Positions 1 to 9,600 of a stretch of 64,000 nt of DNA are shown one piece after another. Made by a program: the position numbers and the translations under genes. The stretch is taken from positions 248,001-312,000 of the forward strand of contig NZ_JAPCHY010000001.1 in NCBI RefSeq assembly GCF_026107455.2. The letters are read 5' to 3'. The notes below the pieces were generated by a model, which ran no database searches, had not been told where the DNA came from, and worked only from the letters and a program-made list of their open reading frames with translations. Each line of letters starts with the position of its first letter. Within the stretch, counting starts at the first letter, position 1. Source of the stretch: Xanthomonas chitinilytica. GTDB taxonomy: Bacteria; Pseudomonadota; Gammaproteobacteria; Xanthomonadales; Xanthomonadaceae.

Positions 1-289
1 TGCTTACTTTCGCTACCGGGCTGAACAGCGTGTAGTCGGTATTGATGCCGTAGTCCAGCTTCACGCCCGTATCTTTCGCCCATCTCTCAAGCATGCGCTT
101 GAGCGTGCCGTCCGAGGGCGAAGCCTGGAAGACATAGGACGAGTACAGGGGAATGGCCGTGGTGGACTCGGCGAATCGATTCACCGGCTTCCAACGCCCC
201 CCGAAGTCCGGCGCAGGAGTGGTCCCGCAGCCCCCCAGAAGCGCCACAACAAGCAATACCGCAAGATATTTGAACTGCACTTGCCTCAC
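1..289 (-). CDS. virB7: VirB7-like T4SS lipoprotein with N0-type domain (3' end outside window)
   Basis: The reading frame starts at a GTG (287-289) preceded by a purine-rich GAGGGGAA and runs off the left edge. It begins with a lipoprotein signal; the lipobox LLGGC puts the acylated Cys at residue 21. After it comes PDFGGRWKPVNRF and then a globular stretch (YSSYVFQASPSDGTLKRMLE...) resembling the C-terminal N0 domain carried by VirB7 of Xanthomonas bacteria-killing T4SS. Ordinary VirB7 proteins are short and lack this domain. In that system VirB7 sits in the outer-membrane core complex with VirB9 and VirB10. virD4 lies upstream on the same strand, matching the Xanthomonas order virD4-virB7-virB8..., so the remaining virB genes should lie to the left. 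The family call comes from recalled similarity; the truncation is due to the window, not a mutation. Confidence 0.82.
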   Translation of the reverse strand, partial: MRQVQFKYLAVLLVVALLGGCGTTPAPDFGGRWKPVNRFAESTTAIPLYSSYVFQASPSDGTLKRMLERWAKDTGVKLDYGINTDYTLFSPVAKVS

Positions 290-719
290 GTTCCCCTCTC
301 CGTGTCCTACAGGACTTCATCGGTGAAATGGATGCATTGGGCAACGCCGCGCCAGCCCTGTCGGCTGGCACGCGCTTGCCTGGTCAGATTGCAGGGATGC
401 GCCCTGCCGCAACTTGCCACTGCCGCATGAAAGCGACATGACGGGTCATCGAACGAATGGTGCTGCCCCTGGCTCGAACCCCATCAACTGCTGCCTTGCA
501 CACTTGCCAAACTTCCATGTCCTGCCCCCTGATTCTGCGCGGGACCATCTGGTCTACCACGTCAGATTAAGACCTCTTACGTCAGCTACCGACGTGCGGC
601 AAATTTGCCGAGGACTGCGTGAAACGTCAAGCGTTTGGCTTGAATTCAGCCAGATCCGGCACACCTTGTGCCGGTTTATTGACGGACGTCACAATAAATC
701 GCCATACGGGATCGCATCT
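290..719. promoter_or_regulatory. Non-coding region between virD4 and virB7, rich in palindromes
   Basis: I find no convincing gene in these 430 bases. Structures seen: a perfect 14-base palindrome CGGCAAATTTGCCG (597-610); a hairpin with 8-bp arms CCGGCACA/TGTGCCGG (656-674), 45 nt after the virD4 stop; two copies of ACGTCAG (559-585); and a 12-base palindrome GTCCTACAGGAC (304-315) just upstream of the virB7 ribosome-binding site. On the virB7 sense strand that last element reads GTCCTGTAGGACACGGAGAG, with two GGA motifs next to the Shine-Dalgarno, which is the arrangement expected of a CsrA/RsmA target. Promoter and regulator assignments are inference; the palindromes are directly visible. 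Confidence 0.45.
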
Positions 720-2417
720 TCACACCTTCACCAAGGGAACCTCGGCCTTCGGCAGCAATCGCGAAGTGAAGTGCCGATCCTTGTAGTAGCGGATCTTTTC
801 GCACTTCACCGGATGCGGTATTCCCTCGTACAGGAATACCTCCCGCTCCTGCCCCATGGCCTTGAGCTCCTGCGGCAGCATCAGCGCGCGGCGCTCCTCG
901 GAGAAGCTGTGCGAGGTCTCACGCCCCTTGGTGACGTTCTTCCGGCGGATGGTGGTGTAACCGAGCATCTCGGAGTAGTCGTTGGCGTCCTGCTGCTCGC
1001 GCGGGGCATACAGGATCTGCAGGGCGTGGTTGGTGATGATGGTGCGCGACACGTCCTTGCCGTAGGTGGCATCGAGCTGGGCCATGCTCTGGATGATCGG
1101 CAGCAGGCGCACGTTGTAGCCGGCCATGTAGGACACTGCCGAGGCGATGATGTCGACCCTGCCGATGGCGGTGAACTCGTCCATCAGCAGCAGGCACTGG
1201 TACTTCAGCTCCGGATTGCTGGTTGGCAGCTCGCGGGTGTTGAGGTTGATGATCTGGCTGAAGAAGAGATTGATGATCAGGCGGCTCTCGGCCAGCTTGT
1301 TGGGCTGGATGCCGATGTAGATCGTCATCTTCTTGCGGCGCAGGTCGGTGAGCCGGAAGTCGTTGGCACTGGTCGCCGCGTCCAGCACCGGGTTGATCCA
1401 GGGATTGAGAGGTTCCTTGAACGTACCCATGATCGAGGCAAAGGTCTCATCGGCCTGCGACAGCAGGTTGGCGAATGCCGAACGCGCATTGCTGCTGAGG
1501 AACTCCCTGGCCGACAGCGCCTTCAGATACTGGCGCAGATCGCTGCCATCGCCGGTGGACAACCGGTAGATCGCCCCCAGCGTCGGCTCGCCCATTCCCG
1601 GAAAGCCCGTCCTGCGCTCATCGTCGCGGTTCTCGAACAGGTACAGCGCGAAGGCCATGAAGGCATTGCGCGCCTGGCTGACCCAGAACTTCTGGTCGTC
1701 CGAGCCATCGGGATAGAGCATCGCCGCGATGGCCATCAGGTCGGAAATCCGGAACGCTGGGTCGTCGGAGACGTAGCTCAGCGGGTTCCAGCGATGGGTG
1801 CGCCGGTCCTCGGCGAACGGGTTGAACAGGAACACTTCCTGCCCCTGGCTGGCGCGCCAGCCGCTGGTCAGGTCGAAGTTCTCCTGCTTGATGTCCAGCA
1901 CCACCACCGACTCCTGGTATTCGAGCAGGTTCGGAATGACGATGCCCACGCCCTTGCCCGAGCGCGTAGGCGCGGCGAGGATCACGAATTGCTGCCCCGA
2001 CAGCCGCACCAGCTTGCCGCCGAATTTCCCCACCACGATGCCATTGGAGGCGCGCTTGAACAGCCCGTGCTTGGACAGATCGGCCGCGGAGGCAAAACGC
2101 GCATCGCCATGCAGCGACTTCTTGCCGGGCTTGAACATCAGCGCCAGCCCGACCAGACACAGCAGGATCGGGATACCGAATCCGAGGAAACCGGCCAACT
2201 TGATCTTGCCGGCGAAGGGGGCCAGCTGCGGCAGGTCCAGTGCACGCAGGTAGCGATAATACGTGTCCACCCCCAGTAGGCCGGTATCCAGTTTCAGGAG
2301 CAGCAGCGTCAGGTAGCCGGACAACACGTAGCCCACCACCAACGCAAGAAGCACCATCCCCAACGCAACCGCAGGTTTGTTCCGGAACAAGCAACATCCT
2401 CCCTGACCGGCCGGCAT
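720..2417 (-). CDS. virD4: VirD4 type IV coupling protein (T4SS ATPase)
   Basis: This 565-residue protein is a TraG/VirD4-family coupling ATPase that recruits substrates to the T4SS at the inner membrane. Two N-terminal membrane segments (about 16-40 and 74-96) precede the cytosolic ATPase domain. Walker A is APTRSGKG (149-156) and Walker B is LLLMDEF (409-415); a conserved NPFAEDRRTHRWNPL stretch lies near 199-213. The ATG at 2415-2417 has GGAGG upstream. In Xanthomonas-type antibacterial T4SS, VirD4 binds the XVIPCD domain of toxic effectors, and the N0-type VirB7 next door makes that subtype likely. No effector or immunity gene is recognisable beside it in the window. Family confidence is high; the bacteria-killing role is inferred from the subtype. 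Confidence 0.93.
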   Translation of the reverse strand: MPAGQGGCCLFRNKPAVALGMVLLALVVGYVLSGYLTLLLLKLDTGLLGVDTYYRYLRALDLPQLAPFAGKIKLAGFLGFGIPILLCLVGLALMFKPGKKSLHGDARFASAADLSKHGLFKRASNGIVVGKFGGKLVRLSGQQFVILAAPTRSGKGVGIVIPNLLEYQESVVVLDIKQENFDLTSGWRASQGQEVFLFNPFAEDRRTHRWNPLSYVSDDPAFRISDLMAIAAMLYPDGSDDQKFWVSQARNAFMAFALYLFENRDDERRTGFPGMGEPTLGAIYRLSTGDGSDLRQYLKALSAREFLSSNARSAFANLLSQADETFASIMGTFKEPLNPWINPVLDAATSANDFRLTDLRRKKMTIYIGIQPNKLAESRLIINLFFSQIINLNTRELPTSNPELKYQCLLLMDEFTAIGRVDIIASAVSYMAGYNVRLLPIIQSMAQLDATYGKDVSRTIITNHALQILYAPREQQDANDYSEMLGYTTIRRKNVTKGRETSHSFSEERRALMLPQELKAMGQEREVFLYEGIPHPVKCEKIRYYKDRHFTSRLLPKAEVPLVKV

Positions 2418-3078
2418 ACCTGCGCGGCCTCCACTGGATCATCGGCACCAACCGCACGGAAAATCGCCCGGCAACGCCCCCTTGTCCGGCGCCCCTGGAG
2501 TGGCACTCAAGGCCGCTGCAACCACGATCGGCCGCCGGAATCCGGACAATGGTGCCCGATCGCCCGGGTTTGGCAAGCGGCCGACAGGTGTTTCCGCGCC
2601 AAAAATGCGACGCAGCACTCAACTTTTTGACAGCACCGCCCTATCCGCCCCAAGCCGGCCAACGACTCGCGGCCGGCCATGGACGGGCAGTGCGCCGGAT
2701 GGAGAAGCAAGCCACTCCCGCCTTCCGCCCCCCGGCTATCGCCCCTCGGGATCGATAGCCACCGGATCATCGGCATGCGACTGCGGTACGCGATCTCGCG
2801 CGATGCGCCCCAGGCAGACAGGTGAGATGCCATGGCGACATCCTTTTCGCGCATTGGCACTGGCGGCTTCGGGATGGCCGGGCCATCGCGTGACCGGAAC
2901 GCTTGGCAGCTGTGGAAAGTCCGGCCGTCTGCCCGCTGAAACCTGCGGGGATGGCTCCCGGATGCCCCATGAAACGAACACCCCGGCGCCCTGCCTTCGC
3001 AGGTCCAGTCCGGGGTCAGCGCAAGATTATCTGGATAAAATCAATCCACTGAAACCGCGCTGCCGCCTGGGTTTCAAG
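2418..3078. other. Intergenic region upstream of virD4, no gene recognised
   Basis: These 661 bases between virD4 and tRNA-Val hold only short overlapping frames with no lipobox, membrane segment or recognisable domain. Part of it should contain the virD4 promoter. I see no effector or immunity gene, which sometimes occur beside virD4 in this secretion family. Confidence 0.5.
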
Positions 3079-3153
3079 TGGTGGGCGGTACAGGGTTCGA
3101 ACCTGTGACCCCTACCATGTCAAGGTAGTGCTCTACCGCTGAGCTAACCGCCC
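3079..3153 (-). tRNA. tRNA-Val (anticodon GAC)
   Basis: Read on the minus strand, a complete 75-nt cloverleaf is visible: acceptor GGGCGGT pairing with ACCGCCC, D arm GCTC/GAGC, anticodon arm CTACC/GGTAG with loop TTGACAT (anticodon GAC, reading GUC), T arm ACAGG/CCTGT with loop TTCGAAC, discriminator A and an encoded CCA (3079-3081). Confidence 0.97.
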
Positions 3154-3249
3154 TTTCCGCTACGAATTGCTCGTTGCGGGGCGCGTATTCTAGTCCAGCC
3201 CTTCGGGAAGGACAATAGATTTCCGAAAAATTCTGCCGGGGTCTTCAAC

Positions 3250-5268
3250 CTACCCCAGACTGGCCTCCTTGAGCTGGCGGATCTGGTCCCGGATCCGTGC
3301 GGCGTCTTCGAATTCCAGATCCCGGGCGTGCTGGTACATCTGCTGTTCCAGCGTCTTCAACCGCGCGGCGAGCTGGGCCGGATCCAGGGCCCGGTAGTCG
3401 CCGGCTTCCTCGGCCACGCGCCGGCCACGCCCCTTGCCGACCTTGCCCTCGTTCGCCGCTTCCGACCGCGCACCTTCCAGGATGTCGACGATCGGCCGTG
3501 CCACTGACTTGGGCACGATGCCGTGGGCCTCGTTGTACTCCACCTGCTTGGCGCGGCGGCGGTCGGTCTCGTCGATCGCCGCCTGCATCGAGCGGGTGAT
3601 CCGGTCGGCATACAGGATCGCCTTGCCGCGCAGGTTGCGCGCGGCACGGCCGATGGTCTGGATGAGGGAGCCGGTCGAACGCAGGAAGCCTTCCTTGTCG
3701 GCATCGAGGATCGCCACCAGCGACACCTCGGGCATGTCCAACCCCTCGCGCAACAGGTTGATCCCGACCAGCACGTCGAACTTGCCCAGCCGCAGGTCGC
3801 GGATGATCTCCACCCGCTCCACCGTGTCCACGTCCGAGTGCAGGTAGCGCACGCGGATACCGTGCTCGCCGAGATATTCGGTCAGGTTCTCGGCCATGCG
3901 CTTGGTCAGCGTGGTGACCAGCACGCGGTCGCCGAGCTTGATGCGTTCGTGGACCTCGGACATCAGGTCGTCGACCTGGGTCGCCACCGGACGGATCTCG
4001 ACCCGGGGATCGATCAGGCCGGTCGGACGCACGACCAGCTCGGTGATTTCCTCGCCCGATTCACGCAGCTCGTACGGCCCCGGTGTTGCGGACACGTAGA
4101 TGCTGCGCGGCGAGCGCGCCTCCCATTCCTCGAACCGCAGCGGGCGGTTGTCCAGCGCCGAGGGCAGCCGGAAACCGAATTCCACCAGGGTTTCCTTGCG
4201 CGAGCGGTCGCCCTTGAACATCGCGCCGATCTGCGGAATGGTCACGTGCGATTCGTCGATCACCAGCAGCGCGTCGGCCGGCAGGTAATCGAACAGCGTC
4301 GGCGGAGGTTCGCCGGCGGCCTTGCCGGTGAGGTGCCGCGAGTAGTTCTCGATGCCGTTGCAGTAGCCCACCTCGGCCATCATCTCCAGGTCGAACTGCG
4401 TGCGCTGCGCCAGCCGTTGCGCCTCGACCAGCTTGTTCTGCGCATACAGCTGCTCCAGGCGTTCCTTCAGCTCGACCTTGATCGTCTCCACCGCGCCGAG
4501 CACACGCTCGCGCGTGGTCGCGTAGTGGGTCTTGGGATAGACGGTGAAGCGCATCAGGTTGCGCAGGGTCTCGCCGGTGAGCGGATCGAACATCGTGATC
4601 TTCTCGACCTCGCCATCGAACAATTCGATGCGCAGCGCCTCGCTGTCCGACTCGGCCGGGAACACGTCGATCACCTCGCCACGCACGCGGAAGGTGCCAC
4701 GGTGCAGCTCGTATTCGTTGCGGGTGTACTGCAGCTGGGTCAGGTGGTTGATCAGGTCGCGCTGGTCGATGCGTTCGCCGCGCGACAGGATCAGCCGCAG
4801 CGAAAGGTAGTCTTCCGGTGCACCCAGGCCGTAGATCGCCGATACCGTAGCCACCACCAGCGCATCCGGGCGCGACAGCAGGGTCTTGGTCGCCGCCAGC
4901 CGCATCTGCTCGATATGCTCGTTGATCGAACTGTCCTTCTCGATGAAGGTATCCGACGACGGCACATAAGCCTCGGGCTGGTAATAGTCGTAGTAGCTGA
5001 CGAAGTACTCCACCGCGTTGTGCGGGAAGAATGCCTTGAATTCGCCGTAGAGCTGCGCCGCCAGCGTCTTGTTCGGCGCCATCACCAGGGTCGGCTTCTG
5101 CACCTGCTGCACCACATTGGCGATGGTGTAGGTCTTGCCCGAGCCGGTGACGCCGAGCAGCGTCTGCTTGGCTACTCCGGCCTCGAAGTTGGAAACCAGC
5201 TTCTCGATCGCCTGCGGCTGATCGCCCGCGGGCGAATAGGGGGAAACAAGCTGGAAGCGGTCGGTCAT
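3250..5268 (-). CDS. uvrB: UvrABC excinuclease subunit B
   Basis: The 672-residue product has the full length of UvrB, the damage-verification helicase-like subunit of nucleotide excision repair. N-terminal [20 protein letters not shown], Walker [11 protein letters not shown] (about 39-48), the beta-hairpin region [12 protein letters not shown], and the C-terminal helicase motif QTIGRAARN are all present. A C-terminal UVR motif ([13 protein letters not shown]) for UvrA/UvrC contact closes the protein. It stands alone, with tRNA-Val downstream and fimT divergently upstream. I found no obvious LexA-type palindrome in the 160 bp upstream, so SOS control is not supported by eye. Identity is secure. 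Confidence 0.98.
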   Translation of the reverse strand: MTDRFQLVSPYSPAGDQPQAIEKLVSNFEAGVAKQTLLGVTGSGKTYTIANVVQQVQKPTLVMAPNKTLAAQLYGEFKAFFPHNAVEYFVSYYDYYQPEAYVPSSDTFIEKDSSINEHIEQMRLAATKTLLSRPDALVVATVSAIYGLGAPEDYLSLRLILSRGERIDQRDLINHLTQLQYTRNEYELHRGTFRVRGEVIDVFPAESDSEALRIELFDGEVEKITMFDPLTGETLRNLMRFTVYPKTHYATTRERVLGAVETIKVELKERLEQLYAQNKLVEAQRLAQRTQFDLEMMAEVGYCNGIENYSRHLTGKAAGEPPPTLFDYLPADALLVIDESHVTIPQIGAMFKGDRSRKETLVEFGFRLPSALDNRPLRFEEWEARSPRSIYVSATPGPYELRESGEEITELVVRPTGLIDPRVEIRPVATQVDDLMSEVHERIKLGDRVLVTTLTKRMAENLTEYLGEHGIRVRYLHSDVDTVERVEIIRDLRLGKFDVLVGINLLREGLDMPEVSLVAILDADKEGFLRSTGSLIQTIGRAARNLRGKAILYADRITRSMQAAIDETDRRRAKQVEYNEAHGIVPKSVARPIVDILEGARSEAANEGKVGKGRGRRVAEEAGDYRALDPAQLAARLKTLEQQMYQHARDLEFEDAARIRDQIRQLKEASLG

Positions 5269-5432
5269 AGTCGTCAGGCACGGCGCGGGCCGACCAGTAT
5301 AGCGAGCGCTCCGGTGACAACCGGGTGGGCGGTTTTCCTACCCTCGACCGGGCTGCCGGCCGATATCCCCCGCCCTCCCATCCGTCGAAGATGGCTCCGT
5401 GCCCTGGCTCGGGGCCCACCGAAGGAAGGATC

Positions 5433-5993
5433 ATGGCAAGGACGCCACCCCTCCCACCCAAGGCTCTCCGTCGAGCAGCCTCGGGCCATACGCTGCTGGA
5501 GGCCTTGATGGTCATGGCGATCATCCTGGCGACATCCAGCGTGGCGCTGCCGGCCTTTGCAAAGGCACTGGAGCGCCAGCGCGCCGCTGCCAGCCTGCAT
5601 GCGATTGCCGCCCAGTTCGCCATCGCCCGCAGCACCGCCATAACGCGGCGTACCCATGTCAGCGTCTGCCCCAGCCGCGGGGATGGCACGTGTCGCAGCG
5701 ACTGGGACTGGAGCGAAGGCTGGTTGATGTACCTGGACCCAGGACGCAAAGGGCAACCCGCCCAGGGAACGGACATTCTCCGGAATGAACGCGCGCCGGC
5801 ACCTCGTTCCCTGGTGATCCTGTCGTCCGATGGACGACGCGCCGTGCGCTTTCAACCCAACGGCAAGACCAGCGGCAGCAACATCACGGTGAGGGTCTGC
5901 CAGGAGGAGCGATTGCTGGGAAGCGTGGTCGTCAACAACCTCGGACGGGTACGCTCGGAACGCCCCCGGGGTACCCAGGCCTGCAACCACTGA
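5433..5993 (+). CDS. fimT: FimT/GspH-family minor pilin with GRxR motif (DNA-uptake type)
   Basis: A 186-residue type IV prepilin-like protein. The ATG at 5433 follows GAAGGA. The leader is 18 residues and basic, with a prepilin-peptidase site G18|H19-TLLE: Glu is at +5 as usual, but the +1 residue is His instead of Phe. A single hydrophobic N-terminal helix (about 20-41) leads to a GspH/FimT globular domain with paired cysteines. Near the C-terminus is GRVR (about 171-174), matching the GRxR motif described for FimT of Legionella pneumophila, a DNA-binding minor pilin in natural transformation. The gene is monocistronic and convergent with the minor-pilin operon across tRNA-Asn. The family call is firm; the DNA-uptake role is inferred from the motif. 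Confidence 0.85.
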   Translation: MARTPPLPPKALRRAASGHTLLEALMVMAIILATSSVALPAFAKALERQRAAASLHAIAAQFAIARSTAITRRTHVSVCPSRGDGTCRSDWDWSEGWLMYLDPGRKGQPAQGTDILRNERAPAPRSLVILSSDGRRAVRFQPNGKTSGSNITVRVCQEERLLGSVVVNNLGRVRSERPRGTQACNH

Positions 5994-6042
5994 GGCCACG
6001 TGGGCGACATCTTCGGCACACTCCGACGCAGACCGGAGAAAA

Positions 6043-6074
6043 GCAAAAAGCCGCGATTTCTCGCGGCTTTTTGC
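6043..6074. terminator. Bidirectional rho-independent terminator
   Basis: A perfect 14-bp inverted repeat, GCAAAAAGCCGCGA then TTTC then its complement, carries A- and T-tracts at its base and so can terminate in both directions. It ends fimT transcription on the plus strand and tRNA-Asn transcription on the minus strand. Confidence 0.93.
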
Positions 6075-6080
6075 AACATC

Positions 6081-6157
6081 TGGCGCCCGAAGTTGGACTC
6101 GAACCAACGACCCCCTGATTAACAGTCAAGTGCTCTAACCGGCTGAGCTATTCGGGC
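6081..6157 (-). tRNA. tRNA-Asn (anticodon GTT)
   Basis: A 77-nt cloverleaf is readable on the minus strand: acceptor GCCCGAA/TTCGGGC, D arm GCTC/GAGC, anticodon arm CTTGA/TCAGG with loop CTGTTAA (anticodon GTT), T arm GTTGG/CCAAC with loop TTCGAGT, discriminator G and encoded CCA. It lies directly upstream of the terminator at 6043-6074. Confidence 0.97.
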
Positions 6158-6229
6158 GAGGTGCGCATTGTAAGGGGCGTTTTCGGGAAGGGCAAGCGTT
6201 GGAACCGGATTTTTTCGCTCTCCCCCGTC

Positions 6230-6652
6230 CTACCAGCAATCAGCCAGCTCCCCCTTGCTGTTGTCCTTCACACCGGCCTGGTTGAGGCTCAGATCCCCGC
6301 ACTTGTCCGCCGTCTGCGGGTCCTGAGCAATCGCAACGATGGTGATCGTCGACTGCGTCGCATCCTCGACACGCAACTCATAACGCGCCACCGCTCCAGC
6401 TTCGCGGGGGGACTGATCAGCCGGCAGTTCGAAGTCGACGTACGAGTTGTTCACGGTGTGATACCTCTCGGCCAACTGCATGTATTCCACCAGGTCGGCC
6501 TTGGCCTGCGCCCGCCGCGACTTCCGGATCTGCTCCTGGTAGGACGGGTAGGCGACCGCCGCCAGAATCGCGATCACCGCGACAACGATCATCAACTCGA
6601 TCAACGTGAAACCAGCGTGCTGCCGGCGGGATACGATTTTCAAAGGCAACAT
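6230..6652 (-). CDS. pilE: PilE-type IV minor pilin
   Basis: The last gene of the minor-pilin operon encodes a 140-residue prepilin. I chose the ATG at 6650-6652 because GGGAG lies 5 nt upstream; another in-frame ATG at 6662-6664 overlaps the pilY1 stop (TAATG) but lacks a good ribosome-binding site. A short basic leader ends at HAG|FTLIELM, with Phe at +1 and Glu at +5, then a hydrophobic helix (VVAVIAILAAVAYPSYQEQIRKSRR). The globular part carries two cysteines near the C-terminus (DKCGDL and ADCW), probably the disulfide-bonded D-region. Such minor pilins act with FimU, PilV, PilW, PilX and PilY1 in a complex that primes pilus assembly and sits at the tip. Confidence 0.92.
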   Translation of the reverse strand: MLPLKIVSRRQHAGFTLIELMIVVAVIAILAAVAYPSYQEQIRKSRRAQAKADLVEYMQLAERYHTVNNSYVDFELPADQSPREAGAVARYELRVEDATQSTITIVAIAQDPQTADKCGDLSLNQAGVKDNSKGELADCW

Positions 6653-6663
6653 ACGAGCTCCCA

Positions 6664-9600
6664 TTAACGAACCTGACGCCAGGATTGCCGGCCGCAAGGC
6701 CGGGGCATGTACAGCGGATCCGCCCCGACTGCCCGCAGAACGAAGGTGCACTGTTCGGCGGTGATCAGGTCATCCACGGTGCAGTCCGGATCGGTCGGAT
6801 CGCAGGGCTCCAGCTTCGGCACAAAGATGCTGGTGTCCCGGACCGGCGGGCTGGTCGCGTTGCTGCCGTTGTTGAGGGATACGGCCCCGCAGTCACCGGT
6901 ACATACCGAGTCTCCCCCAATGGAGGTGCTGACGCCCGACATGCTGCCGGCCCCCGTCAACAGGTTCAGGCCGTAGAGCCAGTTGATGCCACCGCCCGCC
7001 GAGCAGGTGGCCTCGCCAGGCGTGAAGGTCGTGAAGAAAACCCGTCCGTTCTGGATGCTGGGCGTTCCCACGAAGCGCTCACCCAGGGCCATTCCACCGA
7101 CCACCTGAAGATCCAGATACCAGCCACGCTTGGTGACATAACTCACCGCGTTGCTCGAGACGGCCCGGGTCTGATAGCCGTTCAAATTGGTTCCGGCCAC
7201 CACGACCTGGCCGATCAGGTCGTCCCTGCCGGCGATCGGTTGCGAGAGGTTGTCCCATATCCCGAACAGGCTCTGCACCGGCAGCCCCGTGCCACCGGTA
7301 TTGTCGCCCTCGGCGAAATACTGGCCGGTGCCGAAGAACAGGCTGATACCGCCGCCGGGGCCACTGGAAACCTCGATCCCACCGGTAATCGGTTGCGGCG
7401 TCCCGCCATGCGTTGCAGTGAACAGCGGACTACCGCTGAAGGCTATGCTCCAGCTGGCCGGATCGGCATCGGTCAGATCGAACTTCCAGAGGTTGCCCTG
7501 CATGTCGCCGCCGTACACCGTATCGGCGATGCCATCGTGGTTGTGTACCGCGATCGGCGCGATATTCATCAGACCGTTGCGATGGGCGTAGTCCGCTCCC
7601 GTGGGCGACAGCCTGCGGATCACTTCGCCGGTCTGGATGTCGACCACATACAGCACGGGGCGACCGTTGACCGAGTTCACGCCATTGCCGAACAGCGCCA
7701 CGAATCGCGGCCCGCCGTTTTCCGCATGAACCGGCACGACAACCGGCTTGCCCAGCACGAACCCCATATCGGCATCGTCACGGCCGGTCACTTCCCACAG
7801 CACATCGTCGGCATCGAAGTTCTGCGGATCGGAGATGTTCAGGCCGAAGACGGAGCCATGCCCCCCCGCGGTCGCCGATGGCGCCTGGGACGCACCGCCT
7901 GCACCGGTGGAGCCCACCAGGACCGTATGCCACTCGTCGTCGTAATGCACGTCGGACGTGGTCAACAAGCCATCCACGTAGTAACGGTGGCTGTAGCCCG
8001 GGTTTGCGAGTTCCGCCATGTGCGCCAGTGATGCGGATGGAATGAACGCGAACTCCTCCGTTCCTCCCGCGGAACCGGGAGACGCATTGAAGCCATGCAA
8101 CATGCCGTCGTTCGCACCGACATACACCATGGCTGGCGCGGCTCCGGTAGCGCTCTTCGCCGCCATGAACGCCTTGTAGCTGGTACCCAGCGACTGCTTC
8201 CAGGCAACGCTGCCATAGCTGGCCCATGCCCCGTAGCCGAAATCGTCGCGGGGCGACACGACTTCCGGTGCGGAGTTGACGACATCGCCCATAAGCGACG
8301 TGCGCGCCCGGAACCCGGCGCCGGGCGCGGGGTTGCCGCGCAGGTAGGCGACCAGCGTTTCCACGGACTGGGAACCGAACCAGGTCGGGATCGCAGCCAG
8401 GCCCATGTTCGCCAGCTTCTGTGCCCGGTTGGCGCCCGGCACGTTGTCCGCCTGGAACTCCGCCGCGGTGGCGCGGACAAGATCGCCATTCGCGTCCACC
8501 GTTGTCGGCCGGGTCACGATGAAGATATCCCGGTCCGAAGCATCCAGCCTGGACGCAGCGCTCCACAGGGTGGCACCGTCGTCTCCTTCGGCGGAGACCT
8601 GGGTCGCGGTGACATCGCCCGTCCAGTCGTTGGACCCGGTCGGCACGTTGTAACTGGCCGAAACGGTAAACGAGCCGGTACTGATACGCGCGCCGGATCC
8701 TCCTCCCGATACCGGGGCATTGCTGCCCGCGGCACGCTCGAAGATGGCGCCCAGCCGCTCCTTCAACTTGGTCGGATTACGGGCGAGGAAGTAGTTGTCG
8801 GGCGTACCTGGCGTCTCGCTGTCCCACTCGCCCGGGTCCGGAATGCCGTTGCCATTGGCGTCGGTAAAACCGCCGTACTTGGCGGCATACCACAGCGGGC
8901 TTTCGAGCGCTCCCGCCTGGCCGGTACCGAGCTTGTACCTGCGGACCTGCGGCGCATCCCAATTGGCGGGCGGATTTGCCGTGGTGGTCAGCACCGAGCC
9001 GTTGCTGTTGCCGGGACGCAATGCCAAGCGCTGCACATTCTCGGCGGCAGTGGAGCCAACCACGGTATAACCGGTCAGCATCGCGTTGCCGGCGTAGGCA
9101 GACAGGTTCTCGATCCGGACCAGGACTTCGTCCGCACCGATCGTGGCCGTCAGGCTTCCTCCGGTGCATTCGCTGGAATTGCCGGCGCGCCAGCAGATGT
9201 CGCGGAATGCGCCCGTCTCGCGGCAAGCGGCGCCAACGCAGTAGGTCATCATCGACACGACGTCGTTGTCGTGGTCGTTGCCCCACAACGAATCCTCCCA
9301 CACCAGCGAGAAACTGCCGGCACTGCCGTCCGCCTTCAGCGGCCGACCGTAGACATAGTTCGGAGAGACGGTCGACACCTTGGTACCCACGCCGACCGAG
9401 CCGAGGAAACAGCTGCGCCAGCCCGTGGAATTCTTCCCGGCGGAACCATCGTTGTTGGCCTGGCAAAGAGGCGCCAGCGAGATCTTGCCGCCGGCGACCG
9501 CAATCTCAAACTTCGGCAGGTTCTCGGCCAAGGCCACGGCATAGGTCTGCGCCGTCACCTTGTAGTCGTCGGGCTTGCCCTGGAGGCCCGGGCGCAGGTC

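Noticed and set aside
87..371. Short minus-strand frame overlapping the virB7 region
   Set aside because: Out of frame with the lipoprotein reading that starts at 289, which has a ribosome-binding site, lipobox and domain match.
414..2279. Long plus-strand frame opposite virD4
   Set aside because: It mirrors virD4 on the other strand, has no domain and extends into non-coding DNA. High GC keeps antisense frames open.
2507..2860. Small frame upstream of virD4 as a possible effector or immunity gene
   Set aside because: No lipobox, signal peptide or known domain, and rare-looking composition; not supported.
5269..5432. LexA box for uvrB
   Set aside because: No recognisable LexA-type palindrome in the divergent region.
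3523..5508. 661-codon frame opposite uvrB
   Set aside because: Its composition (His, Gln, Arg, Leu-rich) is that of an antisense shadow; uvrB is unmistakable.
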